From Halomonas sp. 'Soap Lake #6' (lineage in GTDB: Bacteria > Pseudomonadota > Gammaproteobacteria > Pseudomonadales > Halomonadaceae), in assembly GCF_003031405.1 (NCBI RefSeq), contig NZ_CP020469.1, positions 2,852,001 through 2,916,000 on the forward strand: a stretch of 64,000 nt of DNA, in the 5' to 3' direction. A program made the position numbers and the translations under genes. Below the pieces are notes generated by a model. The model searched no databases. It had not been told where the DNA came from and saw only the letters and a program-made list of their open reading frames with translations. The number at the start of each line of letters is the position of its first letter. The first letter of the stretch is position 1. Below are positions 50,274 to 61,076 of this stretch, piece after piece.

Positions 50274-51305
50274 ATGCAGCGTGCGGATTTCCATTTCGAG
50301 CTACCTGATGAGCTAATTGCCCGCTACCCTTCCGAGCAGCGTAGCGACTGCCGCTTGCTGTGTGTGGATGGCCAAAACGGCGCGCTTGAACATCGCCGCT
50401 TTGCTGATTTACTTGAGCTACTTGAACCCGGCGACCTACTGGTGTTTAACGATACTCGGGTGATACCCGCCCGCCTGCACGGCCATAAAGCCAGCGGCGG
50501 AAAAGTGGAAATGCTGCTGGAGCGCCCCCTGGACAGTCATCGTGGGCTTGCCCATATTCGCTCCAGCAAGTCACCCAAGCCAGGCACCGAGCTAATCTTT
50601 GAGGGCGATATTCATGCCGTTGTTGAAGGTCGGCGCGATGCACTGTTTGAGCTGCGCTTTTTAGGCGACACGCCAATGATTGCACTGCTTGAAAAACATG
50701 GCCACATGCCCCTGCCGCCTTACATCACCCGTGAAGATGAGCTGAGCGACCGTGACCGCTACCAAACAGTATATGCCCAACGCGACGGCGCGGTGGCGGC
50801 ACCGACTGCAGGCCTGCATTTTGATCAGCCACTGCTAGACGCACTGGCTGCAAAAGGCATTAACAGTGCATTTGTGACTCTGCACGTAGGCGCAGGTACG
50901 TTTCAACCTGTGCGGGTAGATAATATCCTAGAACACCATATGCACAGTGAGTGGATTGAAATTACAGACACTGCCTGCAAAAAGGTTCGCGACACTCAGG
51001 CAGCAGGCAAGCGGGTTGTTGCTGTAGGCACTACAAGCGTTCGCTGCCTAGAGAGCGCCTGTATGAAAAGTGCTGACGGCCAGATTGCACCTTACAGCGG
51101 TGATACCGATATTTTTATCTACCCTGGTTATGAGTGGCACTGCGTGGATGCGCTGATCACCAACTTCCACTTGCCAGAGTCTACGCTGCTGATGCTAGTG
51201 TCAGCGTTTGCTGGCTATGACCATATGATGCAGGCCTACCGCGCAGCGGTGGACGAACGTTACGCCTTCTTTAGCTACGGCGACGCCATGCTGTTGACCC
51301 GCTAA
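50274..51305 (+). CDS. queA: S-adenosylmethionine:tRNA ribosyltransferase-isomerase
   Basis: This 343-residue enzyme moves the ribosyl part of SAM to preQ1 in tRNA, forming epoxyqueuosine. Family segments are present: [58 protein letters not shown] and [20 protein letters not shown]. The neighbour tgt carries out the preceding step of the same pathway, and the pair is probably co-transcribed. Confidence 0.95.
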   Translation: MQRADFHFELPDELIARYPSEQRSDCRLLCVDGQNGALEHRRFADLLELLEPGDLLVFNDTRVIPARLHGHKASGGKVEMLLERPLDSHRGLAHIRSSKSPKPGTELIFEGDIHAVVEGRRDALFELRFLGDTPMIALLEKHGHMPLPPYITREDELSDRDRYQTVYAQRDGAVAAPTAGLHFDQPLLDALAAKGINSAFVTLHVGAGTFQPVRVDNILEHHMHSEWIEITDTACKKVRDTQAAGKRVVAVGTTSVRCLESACMKSADGQIAPYSGDTDIFIYPGYEWHCVDALITNFHLPESTLLMLVSAFAGYDHMMQAYRAAVDERYAFFSYGDAMLLTR

Positions 51306-51352
51306 CTTAATACACGCTTAGCGCCTTAACCGATTATCAAGAGTTGTTTTAG

Positions 51353-52489
<1,137 letters not shown>

Positions 52490-52559
52490 TCGTCGCTCGC
52501 TACTGGCGGGCGGCTTAACCTGTTAACCCATTAGTTTTCTAACTCAGGAGTTCTCTGTA

Positions 52560-52886
52560 ATGCTGGATTTCTTCATCTCACCAGCCCATGCCCAAGAAGC
52601 CGCTGCCGGCGGTGGCATCGCGCAAATCGTCATGCTGGTCGGCTTCGTGCTGATTTTCTACTTCCTGCTGTGGCGTCCCCAGGCAAAACGTGCCAAGCAG
52701 CACAAACAGCTGGTGACTAGCTTAGCCAAAGGCGATGAAGTCGTTATCGGCGGCGGTCTGGTAGGCCGTATTACTAAAGTTAGCGATGAGTTTCTAACCC
52801 TGGAAGTTTCAGAAGGCAACGAAGTAAACGTGCAGAAGAATGCCGTCGCTGCCGTTCTGCCAAAGGGCACTATTAAGTCCATCTAA
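52560..52886 (+). CDS. yajC: Sec translocon accessory subunit YajC
   Basis: This 108-residue inner-membrane protein has one membrane segment (GIAQIVMLVGFVLIFYFLLW), the RPQAKRAKQHKQLVTSLAKG signature and a small cytoplasmic beta domain (GDEVVIGGGLVGRITKV). It associates with SecDF-SecYEG. AGGAG precedes its ATG closely. It is followed by secD and secF as in most gammaproteobacteria. Confidence 0.95.
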   Translation: MLDFFISPAHAQEAAAGGGIAQIVMLVGFVLIFYFLLWRPQAKRAKQHKQLVTSLAKGDEVVIGGGLVGRITKVSDEFLTLEVSEGNEVNVQKNAVAAVLPKGTIKSI

Positions 52887-52898
52887 CGCCCACCTCCG

Positions 52899-52989
52899 CC
52901 CCTGCCGAATCAGTGCCAGCCACCCCGGCAGGGGTGACATGGTAGCTACGATGGTGAACGTTGCTGCACACGGCCCAGCCGTGTGCAGC
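52899..52989 (+). other. Two hairpins between yajC and secD
   Basis: CCCCTGCCG (52899-52907) pairs with CGGCAGGGG (52926-52934). GCTGCACACGG (52963-52973) pairs perfectly with CCGTGTGCAGC (52979-52989) around CCCAG. Neither is followed by a T run, so they are more likely mRNA-processing or attenuation structures. Confidence 0.6.
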
Positions 52990-53020
52990 ACTTCCCTATG
53001 TAATTGAAGGCAGGGCTTGC

Positions 53021-54874
53021 ATGCTCAACCGTTACCCCCTGTGGAAGTATCTGTTGATACTGGTCATCCTGGTGGTTGGCCTTATCTACTCGCTTCCCAA
53101 CTTATTTCCCGCAGATCCCGCTATCCAAGTCAGCAGCGCCCAGGGCGATGCGCTGGATGAGCGGCAGTTAACCCGTGTCGAAGAAGCGCTTAACGAAAAT
53201 GGCATCGAAATCAAAGCCATTGAGCAGGAAAATGGCCAGTGGCTAATTCGTCTGCAAAATAACGATGATCAGTTAAATGCGCGGGACATCGCCACCGATG
53301 TACTGGGCAACCAGGCCAGTGTTGCGCTCAATCTCGCAGAAGCAACGCCGAGCTGGCTACAAGCCTTTTCCGCATCTCCCATGACATTGGGCTTAGATTT
53401 ACGTGGTGGCGTCCACTTCTTGCTTGAAGTGGATATGGACGCCGCTCTTACCCAGCGGCTAGAAGTCAACGCTAGCGCCATGCGTGAACTACTGCGCGGC
53501 GAACGTATTCGCTACCGCAATACTGAAGTGGCCGAGCGCTCGCTATCCATTGACTTTGCCAGCGCCGAAGACCGTGATACAGCGCGCCGCTTAATCAGCC
53601 GCGATTTCCCCGACTTTGACTACAGCAGCGAAGGCGATGGCCGTACCTCACGACTGGTGATGTCGCTTAGCGACCAAACAGTCAATGAAATACAGGATTA
53701 TGCGGTTAACCAAAACTTAACCACGCTACGCAACCGAGTAGATGAGTTAGGCGTTGCCGAGCCTATGGTACAACGCCAAGGCCCCAGCCAGATTGTCGTT
53801 GAGCTACCCGGCATCCAGGACACCGTCGCTGCCAAACGTATTGTCGGCGCTACGGCCAACCTGGAGTTCCGCCTGGAAGCCCGTAACGACACGCCTGACA
53901 TGGAGACCGAACGGCACACCTTCCGCAATGACCCTTCTCGCACGGCGGAATTGATGCGTGATGTCATCATCACTGGCGACAGCGTTTCAAGCGCCAGTCA
54001 CAGCTTCGATGAAAACGGCCGCCCTCAGGTTAACATTAACCTGGATGGCACCGGTGGTACCTTAATGAACCGTGCTACGCGCACCAATATTGGTCGCAAT
54101 ATGGCGGTGCTGTTTATTGAGCATAAAAGTGAAGACCGCGTTGAAATCGACCCGGAAACCGGCGCAGAAACCGTCATTCGTGAGCCTTACGTTGAGCGTG
54201 GCCTAATCAGCCTTGCCACCATCCAGAGCGCGCTGGGCAACAGCTTCCGCATTACCGGACTGGACTCACCCACCGAGGCCGCTGAGCTTGCGCTACTGCT
54301 ACGCTCTGGCTCATTGGCAGCGCCTATTTACTTTGTACAAGAACGCACCATTGGCCCAAGCCTGGGCGCCGAGAACATCGAACGCGGCTTACTATCGGTT
54401 CAGATCGGCCTGCTACTCGTAGTGATATTTATGCTCGTGCGCTACAAAGTGTTCGGCATATTTGCCAACATCGCCCTGGCGCTCAACCTGACCCTACTGA
54501 TTGCCGTTATGTCGATGTTAGGGGCAACGCTTACATTGCCAGGTATTGCAGGCATTGTACTAACGCTAGGCATGGCGGTGGATGCCAACGTGCTGATATT
54601 TGAGCGCATACGCGAGGAGTTGCGCAATGGTCTGTCAATCCAGCAAGCCATACATGCGGGCTATGAGCGTGCTTTCACCTCCATTGTGGATGCCAATATC
54701 ACCACGCTGCTGGTAGCCGTGATTCTGTTCTCTATTGGCACCGGCCCGGTCAAAGGCTTTGCCGTTACGCTCTCCATCGGCATTTTGACGTCGATGTTCA
54801 CCGCCCTACTGGTGACCCGAGCCATGGTTAACCTGACCTATGGCAGCAAACCCGTCAAAAAGCTGTGGATCTGA
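53021..54874 (+). CDS. secD: Protein translocase subunit SecD
   Basis: This 617-residue protein has the N-terminal membrane segment LWKYLLILVILVVGLIYSLP, a large periplasmic domain with LGLDLRGGVHFLLEVD, and five C-terminal membrane segments with the RND-type motif GMAVDANVLIFERIREE. It uses the proton gradient to pull proteins to the periplasmic side. The ATG at 53021 (MLNRYPLWKY) matches the family. Upstream in-frame codons cross the hairpins and are probably untranslated. Confidence 0.95.
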   Translation: MLNRYPLWKYLLILVILVVGLIYSLPNLFPADPAIQVSSAQGDALDERQLTRVEEALNENGIEIKAIEQENGQWLIRLQNNDDQLNARDIATDVLGNQASVALNLAEATPSWLQAFSASPMTLGLDLRGGVHFLLEVDMDAALTQRLEVNASAMRELLRGERIRYRNTEVAERSLSIDFASAEDRDTARRLISRDFPDFDYSSEGDGRTSRLVMSLSDQTVNEIQDYAVNQNLTTLRNRVDELGVAEPMVQRQGPSQIVVELPGIQDTVAAKRIVGATANLEFRLEARNDTPDMETERHTFRNDPSRTAELMRDVIITGDSVSSASHSFDENGRPQVNINLDGTGGTLMNRATRTNIGRNMAVLFIEHKSEDRVEIDPETGAETVIREPYVERGLISLATIQSALGNSFRITGLDSPTEAAELALLLRSGSLAAPIYFVQERTIGPSLGAENIERGLLSVQIGLLLVVIFMLVRYKVFGIFANIALALNLTLLIAVMSMLGATLTLPGIAGIVLTLGMAVDANVLIFERIREELRNGLSIQQAIHAGYERAFTSIVDANITTLLVAVILFSIGTGPVKGFAVTLSIGILTSMFTALLVTRAMVNLTYGSKPVKKLWI

Positions 54875-54924
54875 AAAAACCGGGATCTGACACACGTGCT
54901 TTGCTCAGAACTTAAGAGGTGGTA

Positions 54925-55851
54925 ATGAAACCCCTATCACACCTGCGGATAGACTTTATGGGACGACGCAACCTTGCGTTCGTTGTCTCAGCCGCGATGC
55001 TTATAGTGTCGATTGGCGCCATTCTGTTTCAGCAGCTCAATCTAGGGCTCGACTTTACTGGCGGTACGCTAGTTGAGGTGCGCTATGGCGTGGCACCGTC
55101 CCTTGACGCTATTCGCCAGTTACTGGAAAGCAGCGGCTTTCAGGATGTTTCGGTGCAAACCTTTGGCGCTTCCACCGAAGTGCTAATACGTTTACAGCAG
55201 GCCTTCGACCCCGAAGTGGGCAACGAAGTAGTCAACCTGCTGCGTGCCGAAGGTGACAGCGTTACGCTAGTACGTGCAGAGTTTGTCGGCGCACAGGTTG
55301 GCGAACAACTGCGCGACCAGAGCGGGCTGGGCATGATAATCGCCCTTGGTATCGTGATGCTCTACGTAGCCTTGCGCTTCCAGTACAAATTTGCAATCGG
55401 CGCGCTTTTCGCCCTGCTGCATGACGTTATTATCGTGGTGGGTGTGTTTGCGCTGTTTCAGCTCGACTTCAACCTCACGGTTCTTGCAGCCATTCTGGCG
55501 GTAATTGGCTACTCGCTGAATGATACGATTGTGGTATATGACCGAATCCGTGAAACCATCCGTACGTCGCGAATTGATGATATGCCGCAGATCTTTAACG
55601 AAGCAATCAACGCCACACTCTCGCGTACCCTCGCAACGTCGGGTACCACTATGTTAGTGCTGCTCGCCCTGCTATTGCTGGGGGGCGACATGATTGAGAA
55701 CTTCGCGATTGCGTTGTTAATCGGCGTTGTAGTGGGCACCTTCTCTTCAATTTACATTTCCGGGGCGCTATTAATTCCGCTTAAGCTCTCGCGGGAAGAT
55801 TTGATCCCCACCAAAAAAGAGGTCGACGAAGAGGAAGAAGAGCTGCCTTAA
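54925..55851 (+). CDS. secF: Protein translocase subunit SecF
   Basis: This 308-residue partner of SecD starts with RIDFMGRRNLAFVVSA, has LGLDFTGGTLVEVRYG and the RND-type motif VIGYSLNDTIVVYDRIRE, and six predicted membrane segments. AAGAGGTGG precedes the ATG at 54925; the GTG two codons earlier is less likely. A strong terminator follows the gene. Confidence 0.95.
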   Translation: MKPLSHLRIDFMGRRNLAFVVSAAMLIVSIGAILFQQLNLGLDFTGGTLVEVRYGVAPSLDAIRQLLESSGFQDVSVQTFGASTEVLIRLQQAFDPEVGNEVVNLLRAEGDSVTLVRAEFVGAQVGEQLRDQSGLGMIIALGIVMLYVALRFQYKFAIGALFALLHDVIIVVGVFALFQLDFNLTVLAAILAVIGYSLNDTIVVYDRIRETIRTSRIDDMPQIFNEAINATLSRTLATSGTTMLVLLALLLLGGDMIENFAIALLIGVVVGTFSSIYISGALLIPLKLSREDLIPTKKEVDEEEEELP

Positions 55852-55873
55852 CCCAGCGCTTCTGATACGCAAC

Positions 55874-55909
55874 AAAAAGCCCTGCTGGAAAAACCAGCAG
55901 GGCTTTTTT
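55874..55909 (+). terminator. Terminator of the yajC-secD-secF unit
   Basis: AAAAAGCCCTGCTGG and CCAGCAGGGCTTTTTT form a stem of about 15 bp around five A residues, ending in a T run. Confidence 0.9.
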
Positions 55910-56025
55910 AATGCCTGACTAAGTAGCCAAAGCGGCGGGATATAGCTAGAGCCTTGGCAGCTCCAACGCCTGATATAACCCCAGCGCCTAGGCGACAAAC
56001 GCAGACCTGTCACTTACATGCTGGC

Positions 56026-56820
56026 TTAGAAGTGCGGCGCCAGTTGCTTAATCAGTGCTTTATAAAGGCGCGGGCCTGCGGCCATCAGTTGCCCTTCGGC
56101 ATTTACCGTGGGCTTACCATCTGGTGTACCCATTAGCGCGCCCGCTTCTTTAAGAAGCAGTGTACCCACCTGCATGTCCTGCTCTTCAAGGCCCAATACA
56201 AAAACACTATCTACGCGGCCACATGCCAATTCACACATATCAAGCAGACCACTACCGGTAGCCAGCAAGGTTTCGACTTGAGGAGCAAGCTGCTGGGCAA
56301 TGGTAAGGTAAGCAGGCAAATTGCTTGGACGCAGCCACACTTCCGGCAGGCTCATCGCCATCCGTGTACCCGTAATCGCCGTTGGCTTGCTAACACGCAT
56401 ACGCTTGTCGTTATGCTGTGCACCACGGCCACGGCTGGCAATATATTCATCATCGCCAAACGGAGAGAGAAGTACCGCATGTTCGGGGCGGCCTTTCACG
56501 AGACACACCACTGAGAGAGCAAAGCCCTTGCCTGCTACTGCTAAATTTGAGTAGCCATGCATTGGTTCAATCTTCCAAACGGTATCCGCACCTTCGCCTT
56601 CACCAGCTTTATACGACGTATAACGGCCAGCATAGCCATGGTGGGGATAACCACGCTCCAACTGTTGAACAATAGTCGCCTCAGCCTTGCGTGCCGTATC
56701 TTCAAGCAGACGATCGAGATTAAATTCTTCATGAGCATTTTCAATGCGCTCACGAACGCGTAAAAAGTGTTCAACAGCGCTACGCGCAGCGCGCAGCGTA
56801 AATTGGACCATCGGATTCAT
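56026..56820 (-). CDS. suhB: SuhB-family (inositol monophosphatase fold) protein with degenerate active site
   Basis: This 264-residue protein is collinear with SuhB (MNPMVQFTLRAARSA, CLVKGRPEHAVLLSPF, LASRGRGAQ-like YIASRGRGAQHND, GLEEQDMQVGTLLLKEAGA). However, the metal site is not kept: the usual EES(G) is replaced around residue 67 (RYTSY), and DPLDGT reads EPMHGY at 85-90, so two aspartates are lost. Only the late Asp of the WDxxAG motif remains. SuhB also acts with NusA in rRNA antitermination independently of catalysis, and that role may be what is retained. Divergent from trmJ. Confidence 0.85.
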   Translation of the reverse strand: MNPMVQFTLRAARSAVEHFLRVRERIENAHEEFNLDRLLEDTARKAEATIVQQLERGYPHHGYAGRYTSYKAGEGEGADTVWKIEPMHGYSNLAVAGKGFALSVVCLVKGRPEHAVLLSPFGDDEYIASRGRGAQHNDKRMRVSKPTAITGTRMAMSLPEVWLRPSNLPAYLTIAQQLAPQVETLLATGSGLLDMCELACGRVDSVFVLGLEEQDMQVGTLLLKEAGALMGTPDGKPTVNAEGQLMAAGPRLYKALIKQLAPHF

Positions 56821-56965
56821 GATCGGGGCCTTGTCACAGTGATGTTAAAGAACGTAAGACAGTTCCAGGACTGCCTTTGGCGCGCAATTCTATCAGAGCC
56901 CCCTCGGGCATGCCATCGACTCATGCTAAACTGCGCGGTTTCCGCATTTGATTACCGAGCCTATT

Positions 56966-57709
56966 ATGCTTGAGCGCATCCGTATTGTACTTATCGGCAC
57001 TAGTCATCCCGGCAACATTGGCGGCGTCGCCCGCGCGATGCACAATATGGGCTTGGCCGATTTAGCCCTGGTGGCCCCTCGCTGCGATGTAATTACCCAA
57101 GACAGCATCTCCCGCGCCTCTGGCGCTGACCACCTGCTTCATCAGGCTGTGGTTTATCCAACGCTTGAGGACGCTGTTGCTGACTGCACTTTAGCAGTAG
57201 GCGCCAGTGCGCGCTCGCGGACACTGCCCTGGCCGATGATTTCACCCAGAGAACTGGCCGAGCGTCTGCCTGGTGAATGCCAGCATGAAAGCGCGCGTGT
57301 CGCGCTGGTATTTGGCCGCGAAGACAGCGGCTTAACCAACGCCGAGCTGCAGCGCTGCCATGCCCATGTGCACATTCCTACCAATGCTGATTTCAGCTCG
57401 CTCAACTTGGCCGCGGCAGTGCAAGTGTTAGCGTACGAGTGCCGCATGGCATGGTTAAGCCAACTGCAACTAGAACCGATAACGGAGGGTGAAGACGAGC
57501 TAGCTACCCACGCGGAGCTAGAGCGCTACTTCGAACATTTAGAACGTGCTCTCATCACCATAGAGTTTCACGACCCAGCACAGCCACGCCAGCTAATGGC
57601 AAGGCTTCGCCGTTTATACCTGCGTGCTCGCCCAGAAAAAATGGAAATGAATATTTTACGTGGCATTCTTTCAGCAACAGAAAAATCAGCACGACCCAGG
57701 CAGCCTTAG
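56966..57709 (+). CDS. trmJ: tRNA (cytidine/uridine-32-2'-O)-methyltransferase
   Basis: This 247-residue SPOUT enzyme has the knot-forming segments IVLIGTSHPGNIGGVARAMH, VALVFGREDSGLTNAEL and HIPTNADFSSLNLAAAVQVL, typical of TrmJ. It methylates position 32 of the anticodon loop in several tRNAs. The ATG at 56966 is preferred to the TTG at 56948. The order trmJ-cysE-iscR is common in gammaproteobacteria. Confidence 0.93.
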   Translation: MLERIRIVLIGTSHPGNIGGVARAMHNMGLADLALVAPRCDVITQDSISRASGADHLLHQAVVYPTLEDAVADCTLAVGASARSRTLPWPMISPRELAERLPGECQHESARVALVFGREDSGLTNAELQRCHAHVHIPTNADFSSLNLAAAVQVLAYECRMAWLSQLQLEPITEGEDELATHAELERYFEHLERALITIEFHDPAQPRQLMARLRRLYLRARPEKMEMNILRGILSATEKSARPRQP

Positions 57710-57810
57710 CGATGAACGCCTAAGCAACCAAAATAACCTAAACTTGAAGTCATGGCTGAGTGCCCCAACATCGCCTCATTGTTAACGTTATTTCATTACG
57801 CTTCCTACTG

Positions 57811-57870
57811 TTGTTAGCTCGACCATTGTTCGCTCGACCATTGTTAACTCGGCCATTGTTAACTCGACCA
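57811..57870 (+). repeat. Four tandem 15-bp repeats in the cysE leader
   Basis: TTGTTAGCTCGACCA, TTGTTCGCTCGACCA, TTGTTAACTCGGCCA and TTGTTAACTCGACCA follow one another without gaps. They lie 36 bp before the cysE start. Confidence 0.9.
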
Positions 57871-57906
57871 TGCGACGCCGCTGCCCTTAACGCCCAAGGA
57901 TCACCC

Positions 57907-58788
57907 ATGTTTCAACGCCTACGTGAAGACATTAATAGCGTATTCGACCGCGATCCTGCGGCACGTAATTTTTTGGAAGTGCTAACCAACTACCCCGGTC
58001 TGCATGCTTTGCTGATGCACCGCTGCGGCCACTGGCTATGGAAGAAAAACCTCAAATGGCTGGCACGCACGCTCTCAACGTTTGCCCGCTGGCTAACGGG
58101 TATTGAAATCCATCCAGGTGCAACTATTGGCCGGCGCTTCTTCATCGACCACGGCATGGGCGTGGTGATCGGTGAAACAGCACTGGTAGGCGATGACGTG
58201 ACGCTTTACCAAGGGGTCACTTTAGGCGGTACCAGCTGGAATAAAGGCAAACGCCACCCAACACTGGAAGATGGTGTGATTGTGGGCGCTGGCGCCAAAA
58301 TCCTCGGTCCTTTTACGGTGGGGGCAGGCGCTAAAATTGGCTCAAATGCCGTTGTCACTAAAGAGGTGCCACCTGGTGCAACAGTGGTCGGCATTCCTGG
58401 TAAAATCGTTAAGCGCATCGACCCGGATGTAGAGGAAGCACTCGATGTAGATCCCGCCCGCCGAGAAGCTATTTGCCAAAAGTTTGGCTTTGACGCCTAT
58501 GGTGTTAGCCAGGACATGCCCGATCCCATGGCGCGCTCTATGCAAGCGATGCTAGACCACATGCATGCCGTTGATGAACGCATTGAACGTATGTGCTCCA
58601 CGCTTCGTAAATTGGATGCAAGCTATCGAGACGGCCAATTGCCTGCCCTGCGGGATGAAGATTTTGCTGATATTCTTGATGAAAATGATACCGGCTGCCC
58701 AGGACTGGGCGAACAGCAACATGCCCCACAGCCCCAAGATGCCGCAGCCAGCTCAACTACCGATACTTCGACCACGCGCAATAGTTGA
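57907..58788 (+). CDS. cysE: Serine O-acetyltransferase
   Basis: This 293-residue enzyme makes O-acetylserine for cysteine synthesis. It begins [20 protein letters not shown] and has the left-handed beta-helix with hexapeptide repeats, including [33 protein letters not shown] and [12 protein letters not shown], with the catalytic His in IDHG. The C-terminal 70 residues are acidic and unlike the short CysE tail that binds CysK. The frame is open further upstream across the 15-bp repeats, but the family start is at 57907. It feeds cysteine to iscS just downstream. Confidence 0.92.
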   Translation: MFQRLREDINSVFDRDPAARNFLEVLTNYPGLHALLMHRCGHWLWKKNLKWLARTLSTFARWLTGIEIHPGATIGRRFFIDHGMGVVIGETALVGDDVTLYQGVTLGGTSWNKGKRHPTLEDGVIVGAGAKILGPFTVGAGAKIGSNAVVTKEVPPGATVVGIPGKIVKRIDPDVEEALDVDPARREAICQKFGFDAYGVSQDMPDPMARSMQAMLDHMHAVDERIERMCSTLRKLDASYRDGQLPALRDEDFADILDENDTGCPGLGEQQHAPQPQDAAASSTTDTSTTRNS

Positions 58789-58865
58789 CCAAAGCACTCA
58801 GGATTTCCATAATGGCAACACATTTGCCGTTAGTACGCTGATGGCTCAGCGTCGAGGTTCCTGCC

Positions 58866-59333
58866 ATGCGCTTGACTACAAAAGGCCGTTACGCTGTTAC
58901 CGCCATGCTCGACCTAGCCCTCAACGTCCAGTATGGCCCCACCAGCTTAGGCGATATTTCACAACGCCAAGAGATTTCACTCTCTTACCTTGAGCAACTA
59001 TTCGCTCGCTTGCGGCGTGCGGGGCTCGTAACCAGTGTGCGCGGTCCTGGGGGTGGTTACCTGCTAGCCATACCTGCCGAAGATATCAGCGTTTCAAAAG
59101 TTATTGACGCGGTAAACGAAACAGTTGATGCGACACGCTGCCAGGGTTTATCTGACTGCCAGCAGGGCGACACCTGTTTAACCCACTTCTTGTGGTGCGA
59201 ACTTTCCGGGCAAATTCGCAATTTTCTTGACGACATCACCCTTGCCCAATTGATGCAGCGCCCCGATGTTATACGTATCGCCTTACGGCAAAAACATCGC
59301 GTTGATGCAGGCATTCTTGCCTCATCCCCTTGA
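58866..59333 (+). CDS. iscR: Fe-S-sensing transcription regulator IscR
   Basis: This 155-residue Rrf2-type regulator has the winged HTH ([18 protein letters not shown], then [20 protein letters not shown]) and the cluster ligands C92, C98 and C104 in [16 protein letters not shown] with H107, the same spacing as in E. coli. Holo-IscR represses the isc genes; apo-IscR activates other promoters. It leads the iscR-iscS-iscA cluster. Confidence 0.95.
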   Translation: MRLTTKGRYAVTAMLDLALNVQYGPTSLGDISQRQEISLSYLEQLFARLRRAGLVTSVRGPGGGYLLAIPAEDISVSKVIDAVNETVDATRCQGLSDCQQGDTCLTHFLWCELSGQIRNFLDDITLAQLMQRPDVIRIALRQKHRVDAGILASSP

Positions 59334-59358
59334 AGGCTTACACCGCACACGGGTACCC

Positions 59359-60531
59359 ATGACCACAACAACCTCACCTTCGCTGCCAATTTACTTAGAT
59401 TATGCTGCCACGACGCCAGTAGATGCCCGTGTGGCTGATGTAATGCAGCGCTATCTGACGGTTGACCAATTATTTGCTAACCCGGCCTCGCGTAGCCACA
59501 TGCTCGGTTGGCAGGCTGAACAAGTAGTCGAGCAGGCACGTCGCCAAGTGGCTGATACTATCGGCGCAGATCCACGCGAAATTGTCTGGACCAGCGGTGC
59601 AACCGAGGCCAACAACTTAGCGTTAATCGGCTTTATGCGCGCCAACCGTGAACGCGGCATGCATCTGGTGACCTCAACTATTGAGCACAAGGCAATTGTT
59701 GATACCGCCAAAGCCTTGGAAAGCGAAGGTTTTGAAGTAACGTGGCTAACGCCAGGGCGGGACGGCCGTACAACGCCAGAGCAGCTCCGCCAAGCAATGC
59801 GCGATGACACTGCTCTTGTATCGCTGATGGCGGTAAATAACGAATTGGGCAGTATCAACGATATCGCAGCACTTGCGGAGGTTGCCCACGAATTCGGCGC
59901 TGCGTTTCATACCGATGCAGCTCAAGCTGTGGGCCGGATCCCCCTTGACGTAGTGGCACAGCAGATTGATTTGATGTCGCTTTCTGGTCACAAAACCTAT
60001 GGCCCCAAAGGTATTGGCGCACTATACGTGAAACGCCACCCAGCTATTCGGGTTGAAGCATTGATCCATGGTGGCGGCCACGAGCGCGGCATGCGCTCGG
60101 GCACCCTCCCTACCCACCAAATTGCCGGGATGGGGGAAGCCTTCGCGTTAATGCAACAACAGCACCAGGACGACCAAACGCACATTGCCAAGCTACGTGA
60201 GCAATTTTTAAGCGGGCTTAAGGGCGTTGACGGCATTATCGCCAACTCCCCATCTGAGCACGTAGTGCCTAACATTTTGAATTTAGCGTTTGAAGGGGTT
60301 GATGGCGAGGCGTTATTGATGGCGCTGCGCGATGTTGCTGTATCGACCGGATCTGCCTGTAACTCAGCCAGCGTCGACCCCTCTTATGTTCTGCTGGGCA
60401 TCGGTACGCCACGCAGCCTAGCACTTTCATCGCTACGCTTTAGCTTCGGGCGTTTTACCCAAAGTAGCGATATTGATCACGCCCTAACCCTGCTGCGCCA
60501 CGCGGTGAGCGGCTTACGTGCCACACGTTAA
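59359..60531 (+). CDS. iscS: Cysteine desulfurase
   Basis: This 390-residue PLP enzyme takes sulfur from cysteine. Landmarks are YLDYAATTPVDARVADVM, SGATEANNLALIG, the Schiff-base Lys in SLSGHKTYGPKGIGALY, and the active-site Cys loop STGSACNSASVDPSYVLLG. The start at 59359 matches the family; frames upstream overlap iscR. It passes sulfur to a scaffold, but no iscU gene follows; iscA comes next. Confidence 0.93.
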   Translation: MTTTTSPSLPIYLDYAATTPVDARVADVMQRYLTVDQLFANPASRSHMLGWQAEQVVEQARRQVADTIGADPREIVWTSGATEANNLALIGFMRANRERGMHLVTSTIEHKAIVDTAKALESEGFEVTWLTPGRDGRTTPEQLRQAMRDDTALVSLMAVNNELGSINDIAALAEVAHEFGAAFHTDAAQAVGRIPLDVVAQQIDLMSLSGHKTYGPKGIGALYVKRHPAIRVEALIHGGGHERGMRSGTLPTHQIAGMGEAFALMQQQHQDDQTHIAKLREQFLSGLKGVDGIIANSPSEHVVPNILNLAFEGVDGEALLMALRDVAVSTGSACNSASVDPSYVLLGIGTPRSLALSSLRFSFGRFTQSSDIDHALTLLRHAVSGLRATR

Positions 60532-60585
60532 GCAGTTGATGCTCTCCTGACGCACTCTCAACGACTTCTATAAGGAGAATGCTCC

Positions 60586-60912
60586 ATGGCAACACTCAAC
60601 ATTACGCCTGCTGCAGCTGAACAGATACACCGCGCACTGGCCGAACGCGGCCAAGGACTCGGCCTACGGGTATCAGTTAAGCCAAGTGGCTGCTCAGGCT
60701 ATAGCTATGTACTGGATTTCGCTGATGAGGAACACAGCGATGATATTCGCTTCGAAGCTCACGGTGCCAGTGTTTATGTCGCCCCCAATGCCCTAGAAAT
60801 GTTAGACGGTAGCGAGGTGGACTACGTAAGCGAAGGGCTAAACCGTTTTTTCCGCTTCAACAACCCTAATGTAAAAGATCAGTGCGGCTGCGGTGAAAGC
60901 TTTACTGTTTAA
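60586..60912 (+). CDS. iscA: A-type Fe-S carrier protein (IscA/SufA-like)
   Basis: This 108-residue protein has the HesB fold with three ligand cysteines: one in SGCSGYSYVLDFAD and two in the C-terminal CGCGESF. It carries Fe-S clusters to apoproteins. AAGGAG precedes the ATG. It follows iscS directly. The usual iscU, hscB, hscA and fdx are not here, so a scaffold elsewhere (IscU or SufU/B type) would be needed. Confidence 0.93.
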   Translation: MATLNITPAAAEQIHRALAERGQGLGLRVSVKPSGCSGYSYVLDFADEEHSDDIRFEAHGASVYVAPNALEMLDGSEVDYVSEGLNRFFRFNNPNVKDQCGCGESFTV

Positions 60913-61019
60913 GCTCCTCAGTAATATCACCGGTATTCATCCCCAACGGGAAACGCTATAATCGCGGCCACTCGGCACCCAGGCCACTTTGGAACATGTG
61001 CCGAAAATCACTTTCCTGC

Positions 61020-61043
61020 GCCGCCTCGGCTTTCCGGGGCGGC
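61020..61043 (+). terminator. Hairpin between iscA and ndk
   Basis: GCCGCC pairs with GGCGGC around a 12-nt loop and is followed by AATTTT. A moderate terminator or attenuator. Confidence 0.55.
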
Positions 61044-61076
61044 AATTTTGCTTATCTCAATTAAGGAGAACGCCAC

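Noticed and set aside
57760..57906. N-terminal extension of cysE in frame
   Set aside because: It crosses the 15-bp tandem repeats and has no family similarity. The CysE family start is at 57907.
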